From NCBI RefSeq assembly GCF_015352985.1, contig NZ_JACYXF010000021.1, positions 1 through 64,000 of the forward strand: a stretch of 64,000 bases of DNA, in the 5' to 3' direction. Source of the DNA: Noviherbaspirillum malthae (GTDB lineage Bacteria > Pseudomonadota > Gammaproteobacteria > Burkholderiales > Burkholderiaceae_D). A model generated the notes under the pieces. That model searched no databases. It had not been told where the DNA came from and was given only the letters and a program-made list of their open reading frames with translations. A program made the position numbers and the translations under genes. Each line of letters starts with the position of its first letter. Position 1 is the first letter of the stretch. Of this stretch, positions 9,402-18,712 are shown one piece after another.

Positions 9402-11228
9402 TTATTCCTGTTCTGCTACCGTGGCGTCCTGCTCGGTGGTTCGCTGGGCGTCCTGTGCTTGTCCTTGTGCCTGTGCCTGCAGCTGGGCCTGCTGGGCCGC
9501 ACGCTGCTGCGCCGCCTGCTGCTGTGCCAGCTGGGCCTGCTGAGCCTGCTGCTGCAGTGCCGCCAGCACGTCATTGGTCGGACCGAACATTTGGGCCGCG
9601 CCGTCGCGCAGCAGCAGCAGCTTGTTGGTCACGCCGATGACGCTGGTGCGGTGGGTGATCATGACGATGGTCTTGCCGCGGCGGCGCAGATCCATCACCG
9701 CGTTCACCAGCGCCTGCTCGCCGACGTCGTCGAGGTTGGAGTTGGGCTCGTCGAGCACGATCAGCGAAGGATCGTCGTACATGGCGCGGGCCAGGCCGAT
9801 GCGCTGCTTCTGGCCGCCCGACAGGCCGGCGCCGCCATCGCCGAGGATGGTGTCGTAGCCCTTCGGGAAATGCAGGATCATGTCGTGCACGCCGGCGCGC
9901 TTGGCCGCTTCGATGACTTTCTCGGAATCGACTTCGCCGAAGCGGGCGATGTTCTCGCTGACGGTGCCGCCGAAAAGTTCGACGTCCTGCGGCAGGTAGC
10001 CGATATGCGGGCCGAGCTGATCCTTGTTCCACTGGAAGATGTCGGCGCCGTCGAGGCGCACCTTGCCTGACGCCGCCGGCCATACGCCGACCAGAAGACG
10101 CGCCAGCGTGGACTTGCCGGAACCGCTGGGGCCGATCACACCGAGCGCGTCGCCCGGGACGATGCCGAAGCTCAGGCCCTTGATCACCGCGACCTGCGCG
10201 CCCGGGGGCGCCGCCATCACGGCTTCCAGCGTCAGCCGGCCTTCCGGCTTGGGCAGTTCCATGCCGGCGCCGCGGGCCGGGTTGTTGGCCAGCAGTTCGT
10301 TCAGGCGCTGATAGGCGCTGCGCGTGCTGCTCCAGGATTTCCAGACGCCGATCACCTGCTGCACCGGGCCGAGCGCCTTGCCCATCAGGATGGACGCCGC
10401 GATCATCATGCCGGGGGTGATCTTGCCTTCCACCGCGAGCAGCGCGCCGTAGCCGAGCACCAGCGACTGCAGCGAGGTCTGGAAGAACTTGGTAATCGCG
10501 GTCACGATGCCGGCCTTCTCGCTCGCTTCGGCCTGCAGCTGCAGGAAGCGGCCGTGCAGCTTGAACCAGCGCTGCATCAGGTTGGGCAGCATGCCCATGG
10601 ATTCGATGACTTCCGCGTTGCGCAGGTTGTTGGTCGCCAGGTTGGTCGAGGCGATGGCCAGCGCGTTGGCTTCGCTCAGCGGCTTCTTCGACACCTTCTC
10701 GTTGATGAAGGCCAGCGCCACCAGCACCGCCGTGCCGACCAGGGCGAACACGCCGAGGGTGGGCTCGAACAGGAAGATGACGATCAGGTAGATCGGGAAC
10801 CAGGGCGCATCGAAGAAGGCGAACAGCGCATTACCGGTCAGGAACTGGCGCAGGTTGGTCAGGTCCTGCAATGCCTGCCCGGCATTGCCGCCGCCGCGGC
10901 GCAGGTTCTGCTCGAAGGCGGCGGTGTAGACCCGCTTGTTGAGCTGCATGTCGAGCTTGGCGCCGACGCGTACCAGCACGAAGCTGCGCACATATTCGAG
11001 TGCGCTCATGAATACATACGCCCCCAGCATGATGAGCGTCAGCATCAGCAGGGTGATCTCGTTGCGGCTGGGGAGCACGCGGTCGTACACCTGCAGCATG
11101 TAGATCGACGGCGTCAGCATGATCAGGTTGATGATCGCGCTGAAGATGCCGACGGTACGAAACGCTCCCTTGAAGCTGGCAAGCGCCTGGGCGATTTCGT
11201 TGTTGGGAAGTTGAAGTTTAGATTTCAT
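9402..11228 (-). CDS. Type I secretion ABC transporter, permease fused to ATPase (PrtD type)
   Basis: This inner-membrane exporter of 608 residues powers secretion of proteins with C-terminal signals. The membrane half (about 25-300) is followed by the nucleotide-binding domain: Walker A GPSGSGKST at 366-374, signature LSGGQKQRI at 469-477, Walker B LIVLDEPN at 489-496 and switch His526. There is no N-terminal C39 peptidase domain, so it fits RTX/protease or S-layer exporters and not bacteriocin exporters. The last 50 residues are a Gln/Ala-rich tail (about 559-596), which is unusual. No strong ribosome site precedes the start. A perfect CRP-type palindrome lies 182 bases upstream, the same as before the S-layer-like gene. 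Confidence 0.96.
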   Translation of the reverse strand: MKSKLQLPNNEIAQALASFKGAFRTVGIFSAIINLIMLTPSIYMLQVYDRVLPSRNEITLLMLTLIMLGAYVFMSALEYVRSFVLVRVGAKLDMQLNKRVYTAAFEQNLRRGGGNAGQALQDLTNLRQFLTGNALFAFFDAPWFPIYLIVIFLFEPTLGVFALVGTAVLVALAFINEKVSKKPLSEANALAIASTNLATNNLRNAEVIESMGMLPNLMQRWFKLHGRFLQLQAEASEKAGIVTAITKFFQTSLQSLVLGYGALLAVEGKITPGMMIAASILMGKALGPVQQVIGVWKSWSSTRSAYQRLNELLANNPARGAGMELPKPEGRLTLEAVMAAPPGAQVAVIKGLSFGIVPGDALGVIGPSGSGKSTLARLLVGVWPAASGKVRLDGADIFQWNKDQLGPHIGYLPQDVELFGGTVSENIARFGEVDSEKVIEAAKRAGVHDMILHFPKGYDTILGDGGAGLSGGQKQRIGLARAMYDDPSLIVLDEPNSNLDDVGEQALVNAVMDLRRRGKTIVMITHRTSVIGVTNKLLLLRDGAAQMFGPTNDVLAALQQQAQQAQLAQQQAAQQRAAQQAQLQAQAQGQAQDAQRTTEQDATVAEQE

Positions 11229-11409
11229 CTAGGATTTGACGCGCTGGTGAATGCCGGTTGGGCAAATGGATCCATGAAGAACAAAAACGGCGGCGGGAAC
11301 AATCGGTATCCGTTTTGCAACCCGGACAGAACGCCTCCTGCACTGCCGGATAACTGTCAGTTAATCGAAATTTGCCAATCTGAAAACATTGTTGTTGTCT
11401 TTCGAAAAA

Positions 11410-11425
11410 TGTGACGGTTATCACA
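11410..11425 (-). promoter_or_regulatory. CRP-type operator of the type I secretion operon
   Basis: TGTGACGGTTATCACA is a perfect TGTGA-N6-TCACA site. Exactly the same 16 bases precede the S-layer-like gene at 40772-40787. If CRP acts from about -42, the start of transcription would fall about 150 bases before the ABC gene. The -10 there is weak. Confidence 0.7.
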
Positions 11426-11439
11426 TTTGGCGAAGCTTA

Positions 11440-11492
11440 CCACAGCGAAATTTGCCGTACCACAGTTTTTCTCGTGGGAACAGAAAACCACA
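11440..11492 (-). promoter_or_regulatory. Three TGTGG direct repeats upstream of the CRP-type site
   Basis: On the minus strand TGTGG occurs at 11440-11444, 11460-11464 and 11488-11492. The first two are exactly 20 bases apart, two helical turns. The S-layer-like promoter region has the same 20-base pair of repeats. The binding protein is unknown. Confidence 0.5.
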
Positions 11493-12081
11493 GTTTCGTC
11501 GTGTGATATCAGAAAAAAGCCTGTGAAACTGCTATTTCCCGGTTGGCTGCAATCTGGTGTCCATATTCAAGGTGGCAACTTTTGCAAAGCAGGCCGGCTC
11601 CTTGTCCCTACCCTTTCACCGATGTCCTTGCATGACCGGAAGTCGTCTCTGACATGAGACCGTCACGAACAGTTTCCCCGACCGGAAACAATTTATTGAA
11701 TGAACGATTTCCCTTGCGCATTGATTAACACAATCGCTTCAGCGCAGCGTGAAAAACACTGATTGCTTTTGCAAGAGCGCGCGGCACTGCACATCGCCAT
11801 TGCATTTCTTGACATGCATCATTCATGCGTTGCGGTCCGGGCACATCGAGGCAGATACACCTCGTTACGCCGTTGATAGCTCTCAACGGAGCCGCGAGTT
11901 CTGCTTTGCATGCTCGCTCGCATCGGTATTCTTGCCTTTAATGCCACGCACCCTCGCTGTGCGCGGCATGCATGCTCGCCGCTTTGCGAAGCATTGAGCG
12001 CCGGCTACAACAAAGCCCATTAACACGTATCCATTGCAGCATATCCATTGCACAACGCGTTTCGCTACGGAGGACATTTCG

Positions 12082-12180
12082 ATGAAGCACTTCAGCCTCA
12101 GGGCTGCGGCATTGCCTTTCGTTACATCAGCAGAAGCATTCGACGTAGAAGCATTCAACATCAGGGAGACACAGGCATGA
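12082..12180 (+). CDS. 32-codon upstream ORF, translationally coupled to the next gene
   Basis: ATG 12082 follows a strong ribosome site (GGAGGACATTTCG then ATG) and encodes 32 residues beginning MKHFSLRAAALPFVTSAEAF. Its TGA overlaps the ATG of the lipoprotein gene as ATGA. This arrangement suggests a leader ORF that couples translation to the lipoprotein. I recognise no domain. It could be a regulatory leader peptide or simply a coupling device. Confidence 0.45.
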   Translation: MKHFSLRAAALPFVTSAEAFDVEAFNIRETQA

Positions 12181-13727
12181 AGATGAACGACTTGAACATG
12201 AAATCGCTGGGCTCGGCCCTGATCGCCCTCAGCGTGCTGACCGCCTGCGGCGGCGGCGGAGGCGACGACGGAAACGTGGCGGCGCCGACCACGCCGGCGT
12301 CCCCATCAACGCCGTCAACGCCCGCAACACCTTCAACACCGGCTCCGGCAACACCCGCGGAGAACCCGACGCCCGGCACACCCGCACCTTCCGGCCCCGT
12401 CGCATCGCCGGCACCCGTATCCGCAACGGCATCGATGGTCATGAACTGCCCCGAAGGCGCAGGATTCCAGTGCGCGGGCACCAGCATCATCCGCAATGAC
12501 AACGGCGTCGCGCTGCTGAGCTCGGGCGTGCAGGTCTACGGCCGCTCGACCAACGATCTCGCCAATCCCATTGCCACCCCCGCCACCGCCACCGGCTTCA
12601 CGACTGTTACCGCACCCACAGGCGTGGCAGATATCCGCGTCACCAAGGATCCAAACAGCACATTGGTGACCAATGCAATGGTGCTCAACAACTTCGGCAT
12701 CTCCTGGGACAACAAGGCCGAGCGCCCGGTCATCGTGGAAACCTTCCGCACCGCGCAAGGCCGGGCAGGACTCACGGCCACCGGCGCCCTGACCTCGACG
12801 AACACGCTGCCGCCAGGCACCGATCTCGGCTTCTACAATTTTGCGAACCTCGGCACGGGCGCCACGCAGGCGAACTACGCGAACAATTCCTACTTCCCGC
12901 GCGCCGAGCCGGCGCGCTGCCCTGCCGGTGCAGCACCGGAATGCCAGACCGGCATCGAAACACGCCCCGTTGAACGCCTGGCCGGCAACTGGCGCACCGG
13001 CGGCACCGAGCCGGACTATACCCGTTCATCGCGCCTGCACAATGACGGCGACATCCATTCCGGCAATGCGCTTCCGGGCTCGACACCGGCATGGCTTGCG
13101 GGCGGCACGGGCATCGGCGTTCCCTTCCCCGGCTCCAAGGGTTATCGCGCGCTCGATACCTGGAACATGCGCTATGCGAACATCGGTGCCTGGATCACGC
13201 AGGATACGGTATCGATGGCCGAGTGGACCGGCGGCGCGGGCACCGACGAGCACAATACCAACCGCCGCGGCGTGACCGCATTCGGCCAGGTGACCGATCC
13301 GGCAACCGTGCCCACCACCGGCACCGCCACCTATACCGGCATCGTCTACGGCTGGTATAGCAACAACCCGGCGCTGGACCCCGACCCGTTCCGCGGCGCG
13401 GCCACCATCACGGTGGACTTCGCCACACGCCAGGTCACGCTGGTGTTCCAGAACACCGTGCGCAACGACGCCGCCGGCGCCGCCGTGCCGGCATCGTTCC
13501 AGAGCAGAGCGGCCATGGGCGCGGCAGGCACCAACGTTGCCAACTACCTGTCCGGCCCCGCCACCTCGGGCTCGCTCACCGGCACCATCGGCGGCCGCTA
13601 CTTCGGCCCGGTCGCCAATGCCGGCACCGCAACCGCCGGCCCCGCCGAAATCGCCGGCACGATGACGCTGTCGAACGCCACCTCGGGCGTGTCGATCATC
13701 GGCGGTTTCATCGGGCAGAAGCGCTGA
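12177..13727 (+). CDS. Surface lipoprotein with a transferrin-binding-protein-B-like barrel
   Basis: The 516-residue product begins with a lipoprotein signal whose lipobox is LTAC (LIALSVLTAC, then GGGGG). A long Pro/Thr/Ser/Ala linker follows (about residues 35-95), as in lipoproteins displayed away from the membrane. The C-terminus carries the TbpB-type barrel signature: TGTIGGRYFGPV, then AEIAGTMTL and the closing IGGFIGQK. The family includes haem and transferrin receptors, but the ligand here is unknown. ATG 12177 is chosen for its ribosome site CAGGGAGA and the signal peptide. A longer frame from 12048 has no support. A possible Slam-like exporter partner lies at 44713-45957. Confidence 0.8.
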   Translation: MKMNDLNMKSLGSALIALSVLTACGGGGGDDGNVAAPTTPASPSTPSTPATPSTPAPATPAENPTPGTPAPSGPVASPAPVSATASMVMNCPEGAGFQCAGTSIIRNDNGVALLSSGVQVYGRSTNDLANPIATPATATGFTTVTAPTGVADIRVTKDPNSTLVTNAMVLNNFGISWDNKAERPVIVETFRTAQGRAGLTATGALTSTNTLPPGTDLGFYNFANLGTGATQANYANNSYFPRAEPARCPAGAAPECQTGIETRPVERLAGNWRTGGTEPDYTRSSRLHNDGDIHSGNALPGSTPAWLAGGTGIGVPFPGSKGYRALDTWNMRYANIGAWITQDTVSMAEWTGGAGTDEHNTNRRGVTAFGQVTDPATVPTTGTATYTGIVYGWYSNNPALDPDPFRGAATITVDFATRQVTLVFQNTVRNDAAGAAVPASFQSRAAMGAAGTNVANYLSGPATSGSLTGTIGGRYFGPVANAGTATAGPAEIAGTMTLSNATSGVSIIGGFIGQKR

Positions 13728-13780
13728 CAGGCGTTGAACCGGGTCACCATCATTGCGGTGGCCCGGGTTCTTCTGCATCA

Positions 13781-13817
13781 AGCCGTTCCCTCGCCATGCG
13801 CGACGGAACGGCTTTTT
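13781..13817 (+). terminator. Terminator of the TbpB-like lipoprotein gene
   Basis: AGCCGTTCC and GGAACGGCT form the stem, followed by TTTTTC. A second stem (CCGGGTCACC with GGTGGCCCGG) precedes it. Confidence 0.8.
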
Positions 13818-14325
13818 CATGATGCACGCCGTGTGCGGCGGGCCGCTTGGGCATGATGCGGCCGGCCCACCGGATTTCACATGGAAACCAAAAAAGCTTC
13901 ATTCCTCATGGAACCAGACTTGAGCGCTTGCCACTCATGCGAGATCCCTATGTAAAAGGGATGCGACCCGGAACCCTCGGGTTTCGGGTCAATACTGTTA
14001 CGTTCATCTGCCACAGTGGAAAAGCGCAGTCCCATTTCATGCGCATGGGTTGGGATTGGTCTGCCGTTGCAGCCGCCATGTTCAACAAACTTCATCAGGC
14101 GCCCCTGTTCGCCATGGATTGATTTATCTTGACTGCCACGGCATTCGGCTCACCCAGGCCGCAGGTAAATCGATGAACACCGGCATGGGGATGGTGCTTG
14201 CGAAGCTCCTGCATGTTCGATCAGGGGCAGGAAGGCCGACGCCTTGGGTTGCGAGACAGAGGTAGTACCTTTGACGCGTGACGGCCGGCCAAACGTTACT
14301 GAGTTTTCCCTGAGAGACAACGATC
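13818..14325. other. Intergenic stretch without recognised features
   Basis: Short frames on both strands have no ribosome sites or family matches. An imperfect stem (ACCCGGAACC with GGTTTCGGGT, near 13967-13990) is the only structure I see. Confidence 0.35.
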
Positions 14326-14745
14326 ATGAAACTAATAGCGCGACTACCAACACTTTTCGGAAATAATTCGTCACCCCCCCGGGCGCACGATGCCGCCGCC
14401 CAGCCCGGCAACGATACAGACTCCGCGAAGCGATTACCACCTCAGAATTCCTTACCCAATATCTTGCGCCGTACTGGTTCGAGACGCATGTCAAAGCAGG
14501 TAATCGAGATTTATGCACGCCATGAAAAGAGAAATGGATTAAAAAATTCCCAGTACCATCGTGAGCAATTACAAGAGTGGTTAAGCAGTACAGCAGAAAC
14601 GTTCAAAAGCGGAAATTCGAAAGAGAAACTCGATAGCCTTACGTCTCTTATGAGATTATTCTGCCGCAAACCCGGCGTGAATGAGTCTTCGGGCCTAGAT
14701 TTCGATCCTTGTTTTGAAGACACGCACGCTGTACTCAAGCAATAA
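14326..14745 (+). CDS. Hypothetical protein, 139 residues
   Basis: I recognise no family. The product is polar and basic at the N-terminus, then helical and charged (IEIYARHEKRNGLKNSQYHR, WLSSTAETFKSGNSKEKLDS). There is no signal peptide or membrane segment. The codons are more AT-rich than those of neighbouring genes, which suggests recent acquisition or weak constraint. The ribosome site is poor. A CCTAGG-type hairpin element begins 8 bases after the stop, but in the opposite orientation. It may be a real orphan gene or chance. Confidence 0.4.
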   Translation: MKLIARLPTLFGNNSSPPRAHDAAAQPGNDTDSAKRLPPQNSLPNILRRTGSRRMSKQVIEIYARHEKRNGLKNSQYHREQLQEWLSSTAETFKSGNSKEKLDSLTSLMRLFCRKPGVNESSGLDFDPCFEDTHAVLKQ

Positions 14746-15240
14746 TGCGGGCAAAAAAATACCGAGATGCGCTGGCATCCCGGTACAGAATGTCTGACCT
14801 TCCTAGGGGTCGATTTCAGTGTAGCCCCGACTTGCTGACAAACTCTGCGAAAAATCAGTGTTTGCGATCACATTTTTCATGGCGAAGCATTTATGCAACA
14901 TTTTTTCATGTTGCCATGGCATTGATGCAAACCACGCTGTCAAAGTGCAATAAATGATGCATGCAGGAAAAAACTTCCTACATTCTTCCTACTTTGAAAC
15001 ACTTTTGTCACCTTGCCGTCCCTTTTCCCCAAGGTACAGCCGCGGTTTTTCATGCTGTCATTACTGCAATCCGCACGTTGCATGAAGTGTGAAAAAGCTG
15101 CGACACATTTGAGCCGGAGCACACCGCAATGACGAAAAGTGGCGCTATGCTTAACCAGCATCCTGACATCAGTCTGATTGCGCAGTATCACTGGCATTGC
15201 TGTCTTTTATGCGAGGCGACTCAATTAAAAAGGATAAGAA
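14746..15240. other. Intergenic region holding a CCTAGG hairpin element
   Basis: Apart from the repeat element at 14753-14828 there is only AT-rich sequence. AGTGTTTGCGATCACA near 14857 resembles a weak CRP site (right half perfect). No credible gene is seen. Confidence 0.35.
14753..14828 (-). ncRNA. CCCTAGGAAGG-hairpin element, copy A (possible small RNA)
   Basis: On the minus strand, in order: GGGG with CCCC closing a loop, CCCCTAGGAAGG, a spacer of about 12 bases, a stem with arms TACCGGGATGC and GCATCTCGGTA, then a run of seven T. No minus-strand gene ends here, so it is not just a gene terminator. The same architecture recurs five more times in the window. Confidence 0.45.
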
Positions 15241-15918
15241 ATGAAATTGAAACATGCGTTCACCGGAGCATGCATTGCTCTGTCCATGGCAAGTGCGGCA
15301 CAGGCTCAGGTTGGTTTCAATGCGATGATCGGTACGACAGGTGCCGGCCTGCACCTCAGCGTTCCCGTCATGCCGCAACTGGATGCCCGCTTCGGCGTCA
15401 ACGGACTGAATTATTCACACAGCGGCAATACCTCGGATGTGGATTACGACCTGAAGCTCAAGATGCGCACGGTGGACGCATTGCTGGACTATTACCCCAT
15501 GAGTACCGGATTCCGGCTGACCGGCGGCATCGTGTACAACGGCAACAAGATCGACGCCAACGGCGTACCTGGCCCGGGCGGCACTTATACCCTCAATGGC
15601 CGAAGCTATCCCGCCTCGGTGGTCGGCAACCTCAACGGCAAGATCGATTTCCGCAATGTTGCGCCCTACCTCGGCATCGGCTGGGGCAACGCCACTTCGC
15701 GCCGCCAGGAAAAAGGCTGGGGCTTTACCGCCGACCTCGGCGTGCTGTTCCAGGGAACACCCCGGACCTCGCTCAGCAACAGCGGATGCACGGCGCCGGT
15801 TCTGGTCTGTTCGCAGCTCGCTTCCGACATCGCGGTGGAAAACCGCTCGCTGCAGGAAGAGGCCGACGATTACAAGGCATTTCCGGTGCTGCGCCTCGGC
15901 GTAAACTATCGCTTCTGA
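15241..15918 (+). CDS. Small outer membrane beta-barrel protein
   Basis: The 225-residue precursor has a Sec signal peptide (FTGACIALSMASAAQAQ, cleaved near residue 22). The mature part alternates polar and hydrophobic residues in strands typical of an eight-stranded barrel: FNAMIGTTGAGLHLSVPV, FRLTGGIVYNGNKID, VAPYLGIGWGN, WGFTADLGVLFQG. It ends VLRLGVNYRF, with the terminal Phe recognised by the BAM complex. It resembles porin-like or OmpW/OmpX-type proteins, but I cannot name the family. The ribosome site AAGGATAAG precedes the start. It converges with the next lipoprotein gene. Confidence 0.8.
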   Translation: MKLKHAFTGACIALSMASAAQAQVGFNAMIGTTGAGLHLSVPVMPQLDARFGVNGLNYSHSGNTSDVDYDLKLKMRTVDALLDYYPMSTGFRLTGGIVYNGNKIDANGVPGPGGTYTLNGRSYPASVVGNLNGKIDFRNVAPYLGIGWGNATSRRQEKGWGFTADLGVLFQGTPRTSLSNSGCTAPVLVCSQLASDIAVENRSLQEEADDYKAFPVLRLGVNYRF

Positions 15919-15933
15919 TTCCTGATTCGGCAG

Positions 15934-16320
15934 TCAGAGCCGGTCGATCTCGACGCAGGTGTTGAACACGTCGATCGACGTCTGATAGGCCGTTTTCATG
16001 ATGCCGTAGCGTATCTGCGCGTATTCGAAAAGGAGCCGCGTCGTCACATGCTCCCTGCCTTCGGACACACGATTGAATGTGCGATATGTCCCGGTACGAA
16101 GGAAATTGCCGTCGCTGCGCCGGCTCGCTTCCGGGACAACAGCGGTCACTGCCCGAGCCACATCGGCGCAGTGCTCCTTCCAGGGCTTGTCGCCCGAATA
16201 GGCGTGCACCTCCCGCGGCAGCCCGCAGGCTGTCAGTGCAAGCATCAAGACTGGAAAGAGACAGGCAGAGATTCGCGGCATACGCAAAGCCGGGCGGCTT
16301 TTCCGTGTGGAACGACTCAT
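15934..16320 (-). CDS. Hypothetical lipoprotein
   Basis: The 128-residue product has a lipoprotein signal with lipobox LTAC (CLFPVLMLALTAC). The short mature part contains two further cysteines and a conserved-looking RTGTYRTFNRVSEGREHVTT. I know no function. It lies between a barrel protein gene and a chemoreceptor gene and may belong to either. Confidence 0.65.
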   Translation of the reverse strand: MSRSTRKSRPALRMPRISACLFPVLMLALTACGLPREVHAYSGDKPWKEHCADVARAVTAVVPEASRRSDGNFLRTGTYRTFNRVSEGREHVTTRLLFEYAQIRYGIMKTAYQTSIDVFNTCVEIDRL

Positions 16321-16384
16321 GCTATCCGGAAGCGTCTACCTTATCAGTCCTTTTCGCATCTTGTTGCAATTGCTTGACCAACAT

Positions 16385-17941
16385 TTACGTTTGGCCATTC
16401 ACCTTGAAATGCGTCACCAGCTGTGCGAGCGTTTCCGACTGTTCCTGCATCGTCGCCGCGGCGGCGGATGCCTCTTCGACCAGCGCCGCATTCTGCTGCG
16501 TGGCGTTGTCGATGTGGACGAGTGCGCTATTGATGTTGCCGATGCCGGCGCTTTGTTCCTGGGTGGCCACCGTAATCTTTTCCATGATGTCGGTCACATG
16601 GCGCACGCTCTGCACGATTTCGTCCATGGTCGCGCCCGCGCGCTGCACCAGCGACGTGCCGTCGTTGACCTTGTCCACGGAATCATTGATGAGCGCCTTG
16701 ACGTCGCGCGCCGCATTCGCCGAGCGCTGGGCCAGCGTGCGCACCTCCGACGCGACCACCGCAAAGCCGCGCCCCTGCTCGCCGGCCCGCGCCGCTTCCA
16801 CCGCCGCATTCAGTGCGAGGATATTGGTCTGGAAGGCAATGCCGTCGATGACGGCAATGATCTCGACGATCTTTTGCGATGCAGCCTGGATGCCGTTCAT
16901 CGTTCCGACAACCTCCGTCATCACTTCACCGCCGCGCAGCGCGGCTGATGATGCCGCTCCGGCCAGCGAATTGGCGTGCTTGGCGTTTTCCAGGTTCTGG
17001 GCCACCGTGGCGCTCAGCTCTTCCACCGACGCCGCGGTTTCCTCGACGCTGGCCGCCTGCTGCTCCGTACGCGCGGACAAGTCCTGATTGCCGCTGGCGA
17101 TCTCGGCCGATGCGACGGCGATGGTTCCCGTACGCGCATGCACCTGTCCCACGATATTCGACAGCTTCCCGTTCATTTCCTTCAAGGCGCCAAGGAGCTG
17201 CCCGAGTTCGCATGCCGAGTTGACGGCAATGTCAGCGGTCAGGTCGCCGTCGGCAACCCGGCGCGCCGCCGCAACGGCTTCATGCAGGGGCCTGGTGATG
17301 CTGGCCGCCAGCGACCAGGCGCACATGGCGCCGAGGATCACCGCGCAGGCGGCGAGAACGATCAGGTAATTGCGGCTGCGGTGCTCGGTTTCCTCGACGG
17401 CGACCGCCATGTCGTCAAGGCTCTTGCGCTGCATCGCAAGCAGTTCGCCGACCAGGCCGATATAGCCTTGCGCCTTGGGCAGATAGCCGGTTTCAAGCAG
17501 CCTGTTGGCCTCGTCGATATTTCCGTCGGCTTTCAGCGTGGTCACCTGGTCGCGTACCGCCAGATAATCCTTCCTGACCTCGCCGATCCGCTGGAACAAG
17601 GCCTTCTCTTCCGGTGCGGCAATCAGCGGTTCGATCTTCTGCAGCAGGCTTGACGTGCTCCTGGTGATTTCAGCCGCATTGTCCTTGAAGAACGGTCCCA
17701 GCGAAGGGTCGCTGCTTTTCGCCACGGCCGTGGTGCGAATGACCGCCACGTTGATATTGCGGCTCCAGTCGCTGATGTATCGTTCCTTGGCCAGAGGAAT
17801 CTGCATCATCGTTTTCGTGGCACTCGCCACCGTGTCGAGCTGAATGATGGCAATGCCCGTAATGACGATGCAGAGCGCGAAGACGGCGGCAAAGCCAAGG
17901 AACAGGCGCTTGCCGATTTTCATGCGGGAAAAGAATTGCAT
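16385..17941 (-). CDS. Methyl-accepting chemotaxis protein
   Basis: This 518-residue chemoreceptor has a first membrane segment (residues 12-32, LFLGFAAVFALCIVITGIAI), a periplasmic four-helix-bundle-type sensor with a conserved DWSRNINVAVIRT stretch, a second membrane segment near 190-212, a HAMP linker (ASITRPLHEAVAAARRVADGD) and the signalling domain. The hairpin tip for CheA/CheW contact is FQTNILALNAAVEAARAG. The C-terminus ends HFKVNGQT and lacks the NWETF-type CheR tether. The ligand is unknown. No che genes are nearby. Confidence 0.95.
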   Translation of the reverse strand: MQFFSRMKIGKRLFLGFAAVFALCIVITGIAIIQLDTVASATKTMMQIPLAKERYISDWSRNINVAVIRTTAVAKSSDPSLGPFFKDNAAEITRSTSSLLQKIEPLIAAPEEKALFQRIGEVRKDYLAVRDQVTTLKADGNIDEANRLLETGYLPKAQGYIGLVGELLAMQRKSLDDMAVAVEETEHRSRNYLIVLAACAVILGAMCAWSLAASITRPLHEAVAAARRVADGDLTADIAVNSACELGQLLGALKEMNGKLSNIVGQVHARTGTIAVASAEIASGNQDLSARTEQQAASVEETAASVEELSATVAQNLENAKHANSLAGAASSAALRGGEVMTEVVGTMNGIQAASQKIVEIIAVIDGIAFQTNILALNAAVEAARAGEQGRGFAVVASEVRTLAQRSANAARDVKALINDSVDKVNDGTSLVQRAGATMDEIVQSVRHVTDIMEKITVATQEQSAGIGNINSALVHIDNATQQNAALVEEASAAAATMQEQSETLAQLVTHFKVNGQT

Positions 17942-18349
17942 AAGGCACCTAGTAAAACTTGGCCGGTCGATATCAGGGAGTAGAAAAGAGGGGCTGCGGA
18001 GGGAAAGAGTGGAACGAGGACCGGCTTTTGAAAATGTTTCCCTAATGAATCTTTCTCAGGCGAAGGATAAGCAATATCTTCACGGCGGTCTAGCCGATCT
18101 TGAACAATGGCTATGCTAATGACCTAAAAACGACAGTTGCTGCGCTTTCAATATGAATAAATCGACTTCAGCACATCGGCATTAACGTGCAGGTCTTTAA
18201 CGCCAGCCTGCACCATCATGCAACATGTTGCCATTCCGGCTATTGCGCGCAAGAGCCAAATATGGGATACATACTCCAAGGAAACTTTTTGTGAGAGCAT
18301 GTCGCTGACCGGCATTTTGCCGTGCAGCGGTGCAAGAGATTCTACGCAT
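17942..18349. other. Intergenic region upstream of the chemoreceptor and PilZ genes
   Basis: I see nothing that can be supported here beyond the divergent upstream regions of two genes. The PilZ frame is open back to 18218 and its start could be there or at ATG 18299. Confidence 0.35.
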
Positions 18350-18712
18350 ATGAGCCAGGCCGTTCATCATGATCGCAGACACACTCCAAGGATTCCCCTG
18401 GAGATTCCGGCTCAGTTCATGCTCCAGCAGTCAGAACCGATCGTGGTGCAAACGGTAGATGCCTCGATCGGCGGCGTCTGCATTGCCACGTCCCAATTCG
18501 TCGTGACGGGAAGCCCCTGCATGATCGCTTTCGACCTGATGACGCAGGAAGGAGAAAAGCGCATCAATGCCTGGGGCGTCATTGTCGAGGTTACCCGGGC
18601 GGCCGAGGCGGATTACCACTGCAGGATTGCCTTCACCGACATGGATACGCGCAGCCGGTACTTCATGAGGCAGTTCACCAACGAAGGGACTTATACCAAT
18701 CCCAAGGCATGA
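18350..18712 (+). CDS. PilZ-domain protein
   Basis: A single PilZ domain, the usual receptor for cyclic di-GMP, fills this 120-residue protein. The N-terminal arginine motif is DRRHTPRIPLEIPAQ, matching RxxxR, and the second motif is DASIGGVCI, matching D/NxSxxG. A late FTDMDTRSRYFMRQF closes the barrel. A longer start at 18218 or 18299 is open, but the domain begins right after 18350. The last codons (TYTNPKA) lie inside a repeat element with ATACCAAT ends, so the repeat supplies the stop and C-terminus. Its target is unknown. Confidence 0.8.
   Translation: MSQAVHHDRRHTPRIPLEIPAQFMLQQSEPIVVQTVDASIGGVCIATSQFVVTGSPCMIAFDLMTQEGEKRINAWGVIVEVTRAAEADYHCRIAFTDMDTRSRYFMRQFTNEGTYTNPKA

Larger units (their letters stand above)
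11229..12081. other. Long regulatory intergenic region upstream of the secretion operon
   Basis: About 850 bases without a credible gene. The part nearest the secretion operon holds the CRP-type palindrome (11410-11425) and three TGTGG repeats. The stretch 11500-12040 shows no feature I can name. Frames here have poor coding character. Confidence 0.5.

Noticed and set aside
11640..11665. ACCGTCAC near 11656 as a further CRP-type site
   Set aside because: Only one half matches; the other half has none of the TGTGA bases in place.
16077..17087. A 336-residue plus-strand frame over the chemoreceptor
   Set aside because: It is a shadow of the chemoreceptor gene, with the Ser/Ala/Arg bias of a wrong frame.
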